From NCBI RefSeq assembly GCF_002752675.1, contig NZ_CP024608.1, forward strand, positions 3,224,001 through 3,288,000: DNA of 64,000 nucleotides, in the 5' to 3' direction. Source of the DNA: Massilia violaceinigra. GTDB taxonomy: Bacteria; Pseudomonadota; Gammaproteobacteria; Burkholderiales; Burkholderiaceae_D. Both the position numbers and the translations under genes were made by a program. Positions within the stretch are counted from its first letter, which is position 1; each line of letters begins with the position of its first letter. Shown here in pieces: positions 43,008 to 52,242 of this stretch. The notes beneath the pieces are model-generated. The model did no database searches. It saw only the letters and a list, made by a program, of their open reading frames with translations, and was not told the DNA's origin.

Positions 43008-43526
43008 TTATTGGGACTGGATGATGAACTGGGTGAACATGACTTCGTTCACTTCCTGCGGCTCGTCGTTTTCGGCGAACGGCTTCTTGAGCGCTTCGAG
43101 AATTTCCTCGGCCAGCTTGTTCTTGCCTTCCACCGTCTTCACGTCCGACGCTTTCTTGGCCGACAGCAGCAGCAGCACGCGGCTGCGCACCTTGGGCATG
43201 TTGGCCTTGATCAAGTCAGCCTGCTCCTGACCCAGCATTTCGAGCGTGATCGTGGTTTGCAGCATGTTTTCTTCTTCACCGTCCGGTTGCAGGTTGACGG
43301 TAAATACTTCGAGCGGGGCGAACACCGGCGGCGCGTGCGCCTTGGCCTTTTTCTTTTTCTTGCTTGGCTTGGTGGTTTCCTCGGCCTCTTCGCCGCCCTT
43401 GCTCTGCGTGAAATACCAGCCTGCGCCGCCGCCGCCCAGCACAAGCACGGCCACGATCGCACCGATCATGGCCATTTTCTTCGACGGCGGCTTGGCGGCC
43501 GCATCAGGGGGGGCTGCAGCTTTCAT
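43008..43526 (-). CDS. fliL: Flagellar basal-body-associated protein FliL
   Basis: FliL surrounds the stators at the inner membrane. The 172-aa protein has a short cytoplasmic N-terminus, one membrane helix (MAMIGAIVAVLVLGGGGAGW), a Lys-rich linker (KKKKKAK) and a periplasmic domain with FTVNLQPDGEEENMLQTTIT and the C-terminal EVMFTQFIIQ. The ATG at 43526 is used; the frame continues to a TTG at 43544. It starts the fliLMNOPQR part of the operon. Confidence 0.94.
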   Translation of the reverse strand: MKAAAPPDAAAKPPSKKMAMIGAIVAVLVLGGGGAGWYFTQSKGGEEAEETTKPSKKKKKAKAHAPPVFAPLEVFTVNLQPDGEEENMLQTTITLEMLGQEQADLIKANMPKVRSRVLLLLSAKKASDVKTVEGKNKLAEEILEALKKPFAENDEPQEVNEVMFTQFIIQSQ

Positions 43527-43742
43527 GTTTGCTTTCGCTTTCAAGGTACCTCAAGACGGCGTCGGTGGATCATGCCTGCATTATGTCATTATCGCGAAGA
43601 AATGAGCGGGCGCATGCGTGGAAAACAGGGCCGAACCCGGCCCAACTCGTGGCTAGCTATCGACAGCCGATTTGCTTTTCACTCGCGGCGCATGGTTCGC
43701 GCCGGGGAAGGCCAGGCAGTTCGGCAAGTTCGTGCCGCGCCA

Positions 43743-45200
43743 TCAGGCGAAGGTGTCGACCACGCCCAGCCGCCCACCCTGGACCGGGGTCTTGGCGGCC
43801 AGGCGCTCGTTGGCGTCCGAGGCGCTGCCGTTGACCGGGCCGCGCCCGCCGTCCGCGCCACCGCTGCCGCCCGCCGTGGCACGTTCGCCCTGGTCCTGGC
43901 GCTGTTCCGGCATGCCGGCGTTGACGCTGGCGTTACCCAGCGAAATGCCGCTTTCGTCCATCATCTCGCGCAGTTTCGGCATGGCATTCTCGAGCGCCTG
44001 GCGCACTTCCAGTTCGCCCGAGGAGAATGTCACGCTGGCGTTGTCGCCGCTGATATTGAGCACCACCTGGACCGGACCCAAGTCGGGCGGGTTCAGCGTC
44101 AGGGTCGCGCTTTGTTCCTTGCCGGCCACCATCCAGACGATTTTCTGGCCGACCTGGTTGTCCCAGGCCGGGGTGCCGACGCGCGCCGACAGCTTCTCGG
44201 CGCCGGCGTTGGCCGCCTGCGCCAGGCCGACCGCGGCCTGCTGCAGCGGGGCGCCGACCGGTGTCGGTTCGATCGCCGTGGTGTCCGTCGTTGCCGTCTC
44301 GGGCAGCTCGCGCGCGGCGGGAGCGATGCGCGCAGCCTCGGTTTGCAGGGCCGCCGTTTGCAGCCCCGGCGCGCTGCCTGGTGCCTGGGTGGTGTCGGCG
44401 GCAGCGCTGGCGCCGGCCGCGCGCGGCATGGCGCCTTCGAGCATGGCGCGCAGCTCGCCCAGCGGTGCGCCGTCGGTTTCCATCGCCGGTTCGGCCGGCA
44501 AGCCCATCGCGCCGACAGCGGGCGGGGTAGGGGCGCCGTCAACGGTCGGGAAGCGGCCGGCCGCGGCCATGGCCGGCGCGGTAAAGGCGGCCAGCGCGGC
44601 ATCGGCCGCCAGGCCTGGATCGGCGGAGGCGGTGGTGGCGCCGCGGGTCGCGGCCAGGGTGCTCCAGGCCGGATCGGTGGCCACTGGCGCGGCGGCCGCT
44701 TGCGCCGGCTGGGTCAGGCTGGCGACCAGCGCCAGCATGTCGGTCAGGGGCAGCTCGGCGCGCGCGGCGGCTGCTGCGGCGCTGTCGGCGGCAGCGGCCG
44801 CGGCGGCCGCGCTATCGTCGGTCGCCGGGCTGTTGCCGCTCTCGCCGGACTGGTTATTGCTGGCATTGCCGGCCGCCGCTGCATTGGGCCGGGCTGGTGC
44901 GGCATCCGGGGCGGGCGCGCTGGCCTGCTCCGCCTTGGCGCCTTGTTCCGGACGCGGCGCCTGGGCTTTTTCGGCCGGGCGCGGCGCCGCGGGCTTGGCG
45001 CTCGCGCCCGCCGGTGGCTGCTGGGTCATGCTCTGGCGCTGCGCGATTTCGCGCGACAGCGTCTGGCCGAACTGGACCGCTGGCGCCGCGGCGGCGGCAT
45101 TGATGCGCGCCGGTGCCGGCGCGGCGTTCAGGGAAGCCAGTGGCTGCGAAATGGGAGTAGTGGACATGGCGGGCGATCGGTTGGTTATGACAGGGTGCAT
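43743..45200 (-). CDS. fliK: Flagellar hook-length control protein FliK
   Basis: FliK measures the hook and triggers the FlhB specificity switch. The 485-aa protein is Ala/Pro-rich and probably unstructured through residues 1-350, then has the compact FliK C-terminal domain (QSATLTLNPPDLGPVQVVLN; NASVTFSSGELEVRQALENA; LREMMDESGISLGNASV). The start at 45200 is coupled to the fliJ stop (TGATG); an internal ATG at 45167 is an alternative. A second FliK-domain gene exists at 56847-58070. Confidence 0.9.
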   Translation of the reverse strand: MHPVITNRSPAMSTTPISQPLASLNAAPAPARINAAAAAPAVQFGQTLSREIAQRQSMTQQPPAGASAKPAAPRPAEKAQAPRPEQGAKAEQASAPAPDAAPARPNAAAAGNASNNQSGESGNSPATDDSAAAAAAAADSAAAAAARAELPLTDMLALVASLTQPAQAAAAPVATDPAWSTLAATRGATTASADPGLAADAALAAFTAPAMAAAGRFPTVDGAPTPPAVGAMGLPAEPAMETDGAPLGELRAMLEGAMPRAAGASAAADTTQAPGSAPGLQTAALQTEAARIAPAARELPETATTDTTAIEPTPVGAPLQQAAVGLAQAANAGAEKLSARVGTPAWDNQVGQKIVWMVAGKEQSATLTLNPPDLGPVQVVLNISGDNASVTFSSGELEVRQALENAMPKLREMMDESGISLGNASVNAGMPEQRQDQGERATAGGSGGADGGRGPVNGSASDANERLAAKTPVQGGRLGVVDTFA

Positions 45201-45640
45201 CAACGTTTGTAATAAGCCTGGCGGGCGGCGTGTTCATCCATCTGTTTCTGGTCGCGCTTGTTTTCCAGGCGCAGTGCTTCGATCGCCGCGCGTTCGTTCA
45301 GGGTGCGGTACGACACCCGTTTACGCTCGCTGGCCTGCCACAAACCCTTTTCCACCGCACTACGGTGGTGCGCATGCTTGACGATCTCGCGCTGGCCCAT
45401 GATGGCGTGCTCCAGCTTGCCGATGAAGGCGATGAAATTGGCGTACGCCATCGGCGTGATGCCGCTGCGCTGGGCCGCGTCCAGCTTTTGCGCGTAATCC
45501 TCCAGATAGCCCAGCAGCATCTGCAGCTTTTGTTCGGTCTCTTCCGCCGCCTTGATCGCCACGCCCAGCCGCTTGGCGGCATCGTCGGTGTCGCGCTGGG
45601 CGAGTTCGAGCAGGGTATCGAGGACGGTTTGTTTTGCCAT
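45200..45640 (-). CDS. fliJ: Flagellar export protein FliJ
   Basis: FliJ is the coiled-coil stalk of the FliHI ATPase and escorts chaperones. The 146-aa protein is highly charged and helical throughout (DTLLELAQRDTDDAAKRLGV; EQKLQMLLGYLEDYAQKLDA), with the usual C-terminal KRDQKQMDEHAARQAY. It lies between fliI and fliK. Confidence 0.93.
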   Translation of the reverse strand: MAKQTVLDTLLELAQRDTDDAAKRLGVAIKAAEETEQKLQMLLGYLEDYAQKLDAAQRSGITPMAYANFIAFIGKLEHAIMGQREIVKHAHHRSAVEKGLWQASERKRVSYRTLNERAAIEALRLENKRDQKQMDEHAARQAYYKR

Positions 45641-45675
45641 AATGCATCATTATAGGCATCCCGAACCCTGTTCCA

Positions 45676-47085
45676 TCACGAGAATAGAGAGGTCAATTCG
45701 GCCAAGCTCTGCGGCATGCCGACGTTATCCGTGATCTCCTGGCACAGAAACGCTTCGATTTTGTCGTTCAGGGCGATGGCCTGGTCGAGCACCGGATCGG
45801 TGCCGTGGGCGTAGGCGCCGACCGTGATCAGGTCGCGCGAGCGCTCGAAGCGCGAATACAGTTGCTTGAGGCGGCGCGCCGCGTGCTGATGGGCGGTGGT
45901 GGTGATCGTGTGCATGGCGCGGCTGATCGACTGTTCGATGTCGATGGCCGGATAGTGGCCGGCCTCGGCCAGGCGCCGGTTGAGCACGAAGTGGCCGTCC
46001 AGGATCGCGCGCGCCGAGTCGGCGATCGGGTCCTGCTGGTCGTCGCCCTCGGTCAGCACGGTGTAGAACGCGGTGATCGAGCCGCCGCCAACCAGGCCGT
46101 TGCCGGCCCGTTCCACCAGCACCGGCAGCTTGGCGAACACCGACGGCGGATAGCCCTTGGTGGCGGGCGGCTCGCCGATGGCCAGGGCGATTTCGCGCTG
46201 CGCCATCGCGTAGCGGGTCAGCGAATCCATGATCATGAGCACGTTCTTGCCCTGGTCGCGGAAATGTTCGGCAATCGCCGTGGTGTACGCGGCGCCTTGC
46301 AGGCGCATCAGCGGCGGGGTGTCGGCCGGCGCCGCCACGACGGCGGCCCGCGCCAGGCCTTCCGGTCCAAGGATGTGTTCGATGAACTCCTTGACCTCGC
46401 GGCCCCGTTCGCCGATCAGGCCGACGACGACCACGTCGGCCTTGGTGAAGCGCGCCATCATTCCCAGCAGCACCGATTTACCGACGCCGGAACCGGCGAA
46501 CAGGCCCAGGCGCTGGCCGCGGCCGACGGTGAGCATGGCGTTAATCGCCCGGATGCCGACGTCGAGCGTTTCCACGATGGGGGCGCGGTCGAGCGGATTG
46601 GCGGGGCGCACGTTGATCGGCCCGCTATCCTCGGTCAGCAGGGGACCAAGGCCGTCGAGCGGGCGCCCGGCGCCGTCCACCACCCGGCCCAGCAAGCCCA
46701 TGCCGACCGGCAGGTGGCGCGCGCGGTCGCTCGGACGGCGCCGCGGATGGGGCACCGTGCCCGGACGCGGCAAGGTGGCCTCGACCGGCAGCACCTTGGT
46801 GCCCGGCACGATGCCTTCGACATCGCTTTGCGGCATCAGGAACAGGCGGTCGCCGTCGAAGCCGACGACTTCCGCTTCCACGCGCGCGCCGTTCGGCATC
46901 GGGATGGTGCAGGCGCTGCCGACGGCCAGCTTGAGGCCCACGCATTCCATGACCAGGCCGGCCACGCGCGTGATGCGGCCCGACACCTGCTGCGGCTCGA
47001 CGAAGCCGACCAGGGTGCCGCAGTCGCGCAGATAGGACGACCAGCGGGTGGTATGTCGGTCAACAGTGCGGTCGGGCGCGGTCAT
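45676..47085 (-). CDS. fliI: Flagellum-specific ATPase FliI
   Basis: FliI is the hexameric export ATPase. The 469-aa product has an N-terminal beta-barrel domain, the P-loop [11 protein letters not shown] (Lys203), the catalytic [15 protein letters not shown], and [20 protein letters not shown]. The start at 47085 overlaps the fliH stop (ATGA); a GTG at 47097 in the same frame is less likely. It acts with FliH and FliJ, encoded on either side. Confidence 0.96.
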   Translation of the reverse strand: MTAPDRTVDRHTTRWSSYLRDCGTLVGFVEPQQVSGRITRVAGLVMECVGLKLAVGSACTIPMPNGARVEAEVVGFDGDRLFLMPQSDVEGIVPGTKVLPVEATLPRPGTVPHPRRRPSDRARHLPVGMGLLGRVVDGAGRPLDGLGPLLTEDSGPINVRPANPLDRAPIVETLDVGIRAINAMLTVGRGQRLGLFAGSGVGKSVLLGMMARFTKADVVVVGLIGERGREVKEFIEHILGPEGLARAAVVAAPADTPPLMRLQGAAYTTAIAEHFRDQGKNVLMIMDSLTRYAMAQREIALAIGEPPATKGYPPSVFAKLPVLVERAGNGLVGGGSITAFYTVLTEGDDQQDPIADSARAILDGHFVLNRRLAEAGHYPAIDIEQSISRAMHTITTTAHQHAARRLKQLYSRFERSRDLITVGAYAHGTDPVLDQAIALNDKIEAFLCQEITDNVGMPQSLAELTSLFS

Positions 47086-47768
47086 CGGTCCAGCCACTCG
47101 ACGTCGTTCTTGCCGAGCGCGTGGGCCAGGCGCTGCCAGCGCACCTCGACCTGGGCATCGATCTGGTTGCTGGCGGTATCGATCTTGCAGCCGCCGCGGC
47201 TGATATGGGCGTCGTCCGCCACGCGCCAGCCGCCTTTGTCGAGTTCCTCGCCGATGGCTTCGCGCACCAGGCGCGCATCGTCCGGGTGCAGCATCAGCAC
47301 GGCCGGCTGCTGCAGCACCGGCAGGTAAGAGATGGCGTCGCGTATCACGGGGATGATCAGGTCCGGCTTGACCCCGAGCGCGGTGCGCAGCATGTTCTTG
47401 GCCAGGTGCAGACTTAGTTCCAGCATGTCGTTGGCGATGCTATCGTCGGCCTGGGTGAGCGCCTGCGCGAAGGTGGCGGCGATCGATTGCAGGTTGGCGA
47501 TCTCGCCCGCGCTTTCCTCGCGCCCGAGCGCGAGCGCGTCGGCGTAGCCGGCCGCGTGGCCCGCCTCGAAGCCTTCCAGGCGCGCCTGCTCGCGGATGGC
47601 GGCCAGTTCGGCCTCGGTCGGCCAGGCCGGCGGGGGCGGCTCGTCCGGCAGCGCTTCCGGCTCCGCTTCGGTCGGAAGATAGACCGGTTCCGGTTCCGGA
47701 ACGCGGTCGAACGAGTTCATTTCCCAGCGCTGGTACGCGGTTTGCAGTTCTTTTGGAAGGGTAGCCAT
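47082..47768 (-). CDS. fliH: Flagellar assembly protein FliH
   Basis: FliH regulates FliI and tethers it to the C ring through FliN. The 228-aa protein has an acidic, Pro-rich N-terminus ([20 protein letters not shown]), a helical Gly-zipper-like region ([20 protein letters not shown]) and a V-type ATPase E-subunit-like C-terminal domain. Its start shares one base with the fliG stop (TGATG) and its end overlaps fliI. Confidence 0.93.
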   Translation of the reverse strand: MATLPKELQTAYQRWEMNSFDRVPEPEPVYLPTEAEPEALPDEPPPPAWPTEAELAAIREQARLEGFEAGHAAGYADALALGREESAGEIANLQSIAATFAQALTQADDSIANDMLELSLHLAKNMLRTALGVKPDLIIPVIRDAISYLPVLQQPAVLMLHPDDARLVREAIGEELDKGGWRVADDAHISRGGCKIDTASNQIDAQVEVRWQRLAHALGKNDVEWLDR

Positions 47769-48760
47769 CAGACGAAGGAATCCTCACCTTTGCCGAGCAC
47801 GATCTGGCCTTCGTCGGACAGGCGGCGCACGATCTGCAGGATTTGTTTTTGCTGGGTTTCGACTTCGGACAGGCGCACCGGCCCTTTCGATTCGAGGTCT
47901 TCGCGCATCATTTCGCCGGCACGCGCCGACATGTTGCGGAAGATTTTCTCGCGCAATTCCTGCGAGGCGCCCTTGAGCGCCATGATCAGCATTTCGGACT
48001 GCACTTCGCGCAGCAGCAGCTGGATGCCGCGGTCGTCGATATCGATGATGTTATCGAACACGAACATTTCGTCCATGATCTTCTGGGCCATGTCGTTGTC
48101 GTAGTTCTTGATGTTGTCCATCACCGAACCCTCTTGCTCGCCGCTCATGAAGTTGAGGATTTCGGCCGCCGCGCGCACGCCGCCGAGCGAGGATTTCTTG
48201 ATGTTTTCGTTACCCGACAAGAGCTTGGTGAGCACGTCGTTCAGTTCGCGCAGGGCGGCCGGCTGCACGCCGTCGAGGGTGGCGATACGCAGCACCACGT
48301 CGTTGCGCAGGCGGTCGGTGAAGTTGCCCAGGATTTCGCAGGCCTGGTCGCGCTCCAGGTGGACCAGGATGGTGGCGATGATCTGCGGGTGCTCGTTGCG
48401 GATCAGTTCCGACACGGACGAGGCGTCCATCCACTTCAGGCTTTCGATGCCCGAGGCATCCTTGCCGCCCAAGATACGCGACAGCAGCACCGACGCCTTG
48501 TCGTCGCCCAGCGCCTTGGTCAGCACCTGGCGGATGTATTCGTCCGAATCGAGGCCGACGGTGGAGGTCAGTTCGGTCTGCTCGCGGAACGATTCGAGCA
48601 CCGTGACCACCTGCTCGTGCTGCACGTTCTTCATCGTGGCCATGGCCGCGCCGAGCTTGAGCACTTCGCGCGGGCCGAGGAAGCGCATCACCTCGGCCGC
48701 CTCGGACTCGCCGATGGCCAGCATCAGGATGGCTGCCTTCTGGATTCCATTATCATTCAT
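47768..48760 (-). CDS. fliG: Flagellar motor switch protein FliG
   Basis: FliG is the rotor protein that contacts the stators. The 330-aa product has armadillo-type N and middle domains (EHPQIIATILVHLERDQACE contains the EHPQ motif) and the torque domain with the charged helix FVFDNIIDIDDRGIQLLLRE and SARAGEMMREDLESKGPVRL. It overlaps the fliF 3' end by 8 bp. Confidence 0.97.
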   Translation of the reverse strand: MNDNGIQKAAILMLAIGESEAAEVMRFLGPREVLKLGAAMATMKNVQHEQVVTVLESFREQTELTSTVGLDSDEYIRQVLTKALGDDKASVLLSRILGGKDASGIESLKWMDASSVSELIRNEHPQIIATILVHLERDQACEILGNFTDRLRNDVVLRIATLDGVQPAALRELNDVLTKLLSGNENIKKSSLGGVRAAAEILNFMSGEQEGSVMDNIKNYDNDMAQKIMDEMFVFDNIIDIDDRGIQLLLREVQSEMLIMALKGASQELREKIFRNMSARAGEMMREDLESKGPVRLSEVETQQKQILQIVRRLSDEGQIVLGKGEDSFV

Positions 48761-50462
48761 TTGTACCTACCCATGCCTTGATGACGTTTGCGACGATGCG
48801 CGGATCTTCCTGCGCCAGTTTCTTGGCCAGCGCCAGGTTGGCCCGGTAGCTGTGGTCCTGCTGCGATTCGGCCTGGGCTTCGGCTTCCTGCTCGGCCGCG
48901 GCGGCGTCGGCTACGGCTGCCTGTTCGGCGGCCTTTTCCTCCTCGGTGGGGGTCGGCTCGGGCGGCAGTTCGTGGGCCTTGTCGAACTTGGTCATGACCG
49001 GGCGCAGCATCGGCCGCAGCAGGCGGAAGTACAGGAAAGCGATGATCGCGGCCACGAACAGGTACTTGGCGACATCCTTGGCCAGCGGCAGGTTGGCAGG
49101 GTCGCGCCACCAGTCGAGCGTGGCGGCCGGCACATCCGGCTTGTCGACGCCGTCAAACGGGGCATTGGTCACGTTGAGCGTGTCGCCGCGGGCCTGGGAG
49201 TAACCCATGGCTTGCTTGACCAGCTCGTTGATCTGCGCTACCTGGGCGGCCGGCAGCGGGGTTACCGTGACCTTGCCGGTCCTGGCGTCGACCGAACGGC
49301 GGTGGTTGACCAGCACGCCGACGGTCAGGCGCTTGATCAGGCCCATCGGACGCTGCTCGTAGCGGATGGTCTTGTCGACTTCAAAATTGGTGGTGGTGTC
49401 CTTGCGCGTCGGGCCGGTGGTGGTCACCGGCACGGTGCCAGGGGCGCCGGTGGCGGTCAGGGACGCGGTGTTCAGGCCCGGCGGCTGGTTGGTCAGCGCA
49501 CCCGGCACGCCCGACGCCACGGTGGTGCCGGGGCCGTTCGCTTCCGAGGTTTGCTGGCTGCGGATCGATTGCGGCTCCGGCGGCGAGTTCGGCTTGTAGA
49601 CTTCGGCGGCGGTGTCGACCTGGGCGAAGTCGATGTCGGCGGTCGCTTCGGCGCGCACATTGCCGGGGCCGACCAGCGGCGAGATCAGCGACTCGACCTG
49701 CTTGATGATGTTCTTCTGGACCGCTTCCACGTACTTGAGCTGGTTCGGATCGAGCTTGCGCGCATTGCCCGATTTATCCGGATCGGACAGCAGGTTGCCG
49801 GCCTGGTCGACCACGGTCACGTTCGATACCGGCAGTTCCGACACGCTCGAGGCCAGCAGGTGGACGATGGCGTTGACCTGGGCCTGGTCGATGACGCGGC
49901 CGGTTTGCAGATTCAGCAAGACCGAGGCGGTCGGCTTTTGCTGCTCGCGCACGAAGACCGACGGTTTCGGCAGCGCCAGGTGCACGCGCGCCGAGCTGAC
50001 GGCGGCGATCGATTCGATCGAGCGCGCCAGTTCGCCTTCGAGCGAGCGCTGGTAATTGACTTGTTCGTGGAACTGGGACACGCCCAGTTTCTGGTTTTCC
50101 ATCAGCTCGAAGCCGACCGTGCCGCCCTTGGGCAAGCCCTGGGCGGCCAGCTTCAGACGGATGCCGTGCACCTGCTCGGTGGGCACCATGATGGAGGCGC
50201 CGCCGTCGGAGAACTTGTAGGGCACCGCCATCTGGTCGAGCGAGGCCATGATGGCGCCGCCATCCTTGTCGCTGACATTGGTAAACAGCACGCCGTATTC
50301 GGTGCGCTGGCTCCACATCCAGACGCCCAGCATCAACGCCAGCACCGCCGCGATGCCGAGACCGCGCAGGAAATTCTTTCCGAGCGGAGTCTGCAGGAAC
50401 GTCGGGGGCGGCGTGTCCTGTTGGGGGATATCGACGAGTTCTTCTGCGGTTGCAGCTGCCAT
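48753..50462 (-). CDS. fliF: Flagellar MS-ring protein FliF
   Basis: FliF forms the MS ring in the inner membrane, onto which FliG binds. The 569-aa product has two membrane helices (GLGIAAVLALMLGVWMWSQR near the N-terminus; YLFVAAIIAFLYFRLLRPML near residue 450). Ring-building YscJ-like domains lie between (GTVGFELMENQKLGVSQFHE; VHLALPKPSVFVREQQKP). The C-terminal FliG-binding tail is NLALAKKLAQEDPRIVANVI. The frame extends to an ATG at 50543, adding 27 residues; I prefer 50462 by family length, with only moderate confidence in that start. Confidence 0.94.
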   Translation of the reverse strand: MAAATAEELVDIPQQDTPPPTFLQTPLGKNFLRGLGIAAVLALMLGVWMWSQRTEYGVLFTNVSDKDGGAIMASLDQMAVPYKFSDGGASIMVPTEQVHGIRLKLAAQGLPKGGTVGFELMENQKLGVSQFHEQVNYQRSLEGELARSIESIAAVSSARVHLALPKPSVFVREQQKPTASVLLNLQTGRVIDQAQVNAIVHLLASSVSELPVSNVTVVDQAGNLLSDPDKSGNARKLDPNQLKYVEAVQKNIIKQVESLISPLVGPGNVRAEATADIDFAQVDTAAEVYKPNSPPEPQSIRSQQTSEANGPGTTVASGVPGALTNQPPGLNTASLTATGAPGTVPVTTTGPTRKDTTTNFEVDKTIRYEQRPMGLIKRLTVGVLVNHRRSVDARTGKVTVTPLPAAQVAQINELVKQAMGYSQARGDTLNVTNAPFDGVDKPDVPAATLDWWRDPANLPLAKDVAKYLFVAAIIAFLYFRLLRPMLRPVMTKFDKAHELPPEPTPTEEEKAAEQAAVADAAAAEQEAEAQAESQQDHSYRANLALAKKLAQEDPRIVANVIKAWVGTNE

Positions 50463-50622
50463 GGTGGGGGTGTCCGACGGGCCAGGCCCGAAACTGGTAG
50501 GAATTTTCCCAAACCTGCGCAAAGGCTGGGGCTCAGACTCCATTATGTGGGGCAGGGCCCCCGGTCAAAGCATCGAACAGAGCGCGCTTTTGGCCCCTGC
50601 TCGCGGGGCCGGCGCGCCACCC

Positions 50623-50641
50623 GGGTGCTATTCTGGCACCC
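50623..50641. promoter_or_regulatory. Palindrome in the fliE-fliF divergent promoter region
   Basis: GGGTGC (50623-50628) and GCACCC (50636-50641) flank TATTCTG. An extended -10-like sequence, TGGTATACAT (50651-50660), follows on the fliE side. It could be an operator controlling both divergent units. Confidence 0.35.
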
Positions 50642-50717
50642 TCACTTCGCTGGTATACATATTGTACTCGCGAGATGGGGCATGGATGCGCCCGGCAGTG
50701 TGAACAGAGGAAACGAC

Positions 50718-51068
50718 ATGAACGTGAACGGAATCGGATCGGACCGGATCGAAGCGATGATGGCCCAGCTCAAGGCGGCAGCGGCGCGCCCGGCTGGCGG
50801 CGTCGGGCCGGCGGTCAAGGTCACGCCCGAGCCGGCTGTCGCCAAGGTCGATTTCGCGGACGCGCTCAAGAACTCGATCGCCCAGGTCAGCGAAGCCCAG
50901 CTCAAGGCGGGCGAGCAGGGCAAGGCGTTCACCATGGGTGACGACAAGGTCAGTTTGTCGGATGTGATGGTGTCGATGCAGAAGGCCAGTATTGGCTTTC
51001 AGGCAACCGTGCAGGTGAGGAACAAGCTGGTGTCGGCGTATCAGGAGATCATGAATATGCAGGTGTAA
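50718..51068 (+). CDS. fliE: Flagellar hook-basal body complex protein FliE
   Basis: FliE joins the MS ring to the rod and is the first rod-type export substrate. The 116-aa protein ends with the family block DVMVSMQKASIGFQATVQVR and LVSAYQEIMNMQV. The ATG at 50718 is preceded by AGAGGAAACGAC; the same frame is open far upstream but only this start fits. It is divergent from fliF, a standard arrangement. Confidence 0.95.
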   Translation: MNVNGIGSDRIEAMMAQLKAAAARPAGGVGPAVKVTPEPAVAKVDFADALKNSIAQVSEAQLKAGEQGKAFTMGDDKVSLSDVMVSMQKASIGFQATVQVRNKLVSAYQEIMNMQV

Positions 51069-51258
51069 AGGTAGGCAAGCCCATTTTTCATTCGTCGTTT
51101 CCCCCACGTTGGCGGACCCCGGCCGCTATCGCATGTTGCGGACTTGCCTGGACAAGCGATTGCCATCGTTAAATTTTGGTCAATGTTACGTTTTTAGCAT
51201 GATGGTCATTTATGCTTGGAATGCCGCACGTTCGCGGCTATTTCGGGAAAGGCGCATC

Positions 51259-52068
51259 ATGCTCAAGCATCCATCTGGATTTCCTGCTCGACTGTGCGTC
51301 GCGGGCTTGTTACTGTCCTCGTTCTCCGCCCATGCGCTGACGGTCCGTTCCAGCGTCCACATCCGTAACCTGACCATCGACGTGATCGATCTGCGTCCAG
51401 ATGATGGCGTAGCGCCGGGCGCCGAGTTCCGGGGCTTGAAAACCGATTCGCACCTGTCGTACACGGATTACCGGAACGTTCATGACAGCGTCTGGAAGCA
51501 TGGCGACGGCGACCTGCAGCGCACCTGGACGGATGGCGGCGCCCAGACGCACACCACACCGACCACACTGGCGGCATCGGCCATCTATGACGGACCGGCC
51601 CAGACCAACCGTTCCATTTATGCCGGTAATACCTACGGTGTATCGTTCTCCCTGGCGCCCAATACCGCCCTGCGTTTCAGCGCAGCGATCGATCTCGGCG
51701 CCTCGCCGCCCGACGCCAGTGCGAACGCATCCAGCCTGGCCATCCTCAGCGGCCGCTTCGAGGAAGAACAGTGGCTGTATTCCAGCTTCGACGTCGATTA
51801 CAGGTCGAACCAGGATGGGGTCGGGACTCGGCTGTTTTCCCGAACGCTTCAGACCGGGGAAAATCAGGGCAGCGGTTCATTCACATTCTGGACCGGCGCC
51901 TACGCGGGCATCCATGGCGTGCCGGCAGTTCCGGAGCCATCGACCTGCGCAATGCTGCTTGCGGGCTTGGGACTGGTGGCGTGGCGCGCAACCCACACGG
52001 TGTCCGACATGGCGATATCGGACAGGGCGTGGCCGTGTTCGACGACGTTTCGTTTCTTCCCAACGTAA
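51259..52068 (+). CDS. PEP-CTERM sorted exported protein with an altered C-terminal tail
   Basis: The 269-aa product has a signal peptide (about residues 8-26, LCVAGLLLSSFSAHA), a beta-rich body and a C-terminal PEP-CTERM module: VPEPSTCAMLLAGLGLVAWR. In this family the hydrophobic helix is normally followed by a few basic residues and the end; EpsH/exosortase cleaves at PEP. Here 25 unrelated residues follow (HTVSDMAISDRAW...), because the DNA runs into a fragment resembling the gene at 53085. The start at 51259 follows GGAAAGG. Function of the body is unknown. Confidence 0.78.
   Translation: MLKHPSGFPARLCVAGLLLSSFSAHALTVRSSVHIRNLTIDVIDLRPDDGVAPGAEFRGLKTDSHLSYTDYRNVHDSVWKHGDGDLQRTWTDGGAQTHTTPTTLAASAIYDGPAQTNRSIYAGNTYGVSFSLAPNTALRFSAAIDLGASPPDASANASSLAILSGRFEEEQWLYSSFDVDYRSNQDGVGTRLFSRTLQTGENQGSGSFTFWTGAYAGIHGVPAVPEPSTCAMLLAGLGLVAWRATHTVSDMAISDRAWPCSTTFRFFPT
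52014..52061 (+). repeat. 48-bp fragment related to the start of the gene at 53085
   Basis: In its own frame it encodes DIGQGVAVFDDVSFLP, matching DIGQGVVVFDDISFLP at 53097-53144 at 42 of 48 bases. It is out of frame within the PEP-CTERM gene's 3' end and looks like the stump of a second copy. Confidence 0.75.
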
Positions 52069-52242
52069 AGCAGGCCGGCGCATGCTGGTGCCAGCCTGTT
52101 CCCGCATCCGTTGCCGCATCCCTGCTCGTTCGTCAGGGGCAACATTTGCGCCATTGACATTCCCTTCTTGCAATAATTCTTGAAATCACGTCTACTCTTG
52201 CCTTTGCTTGGCGTGACTGCCTGGAAATACAATTGCGAATCG

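Noticed and set aside
41982..45212. Plus-strand frame of over 1000 codons across fliN-fliK
   Set aside because: Antisense to fliM, fliL and fliK, with low-complexity Arg/Gly/His-rich composition and no motif.
50620..50660. Sigma-54 promoter for fliE (TGGCAC present)
   Set aside because: TGGCAC is there but the TTGC element at the required GG-N10-GC spacing is not.
48108..50717. A plus-strand frame running open for over 2.6 kb into fliE
   Set aside because: It is the antisense shadow of fliF and fliG in GC-rich DNA; the Arg/His/Gly-rich translation is not protein-like. Only the last 116 codons (fliE) are real.
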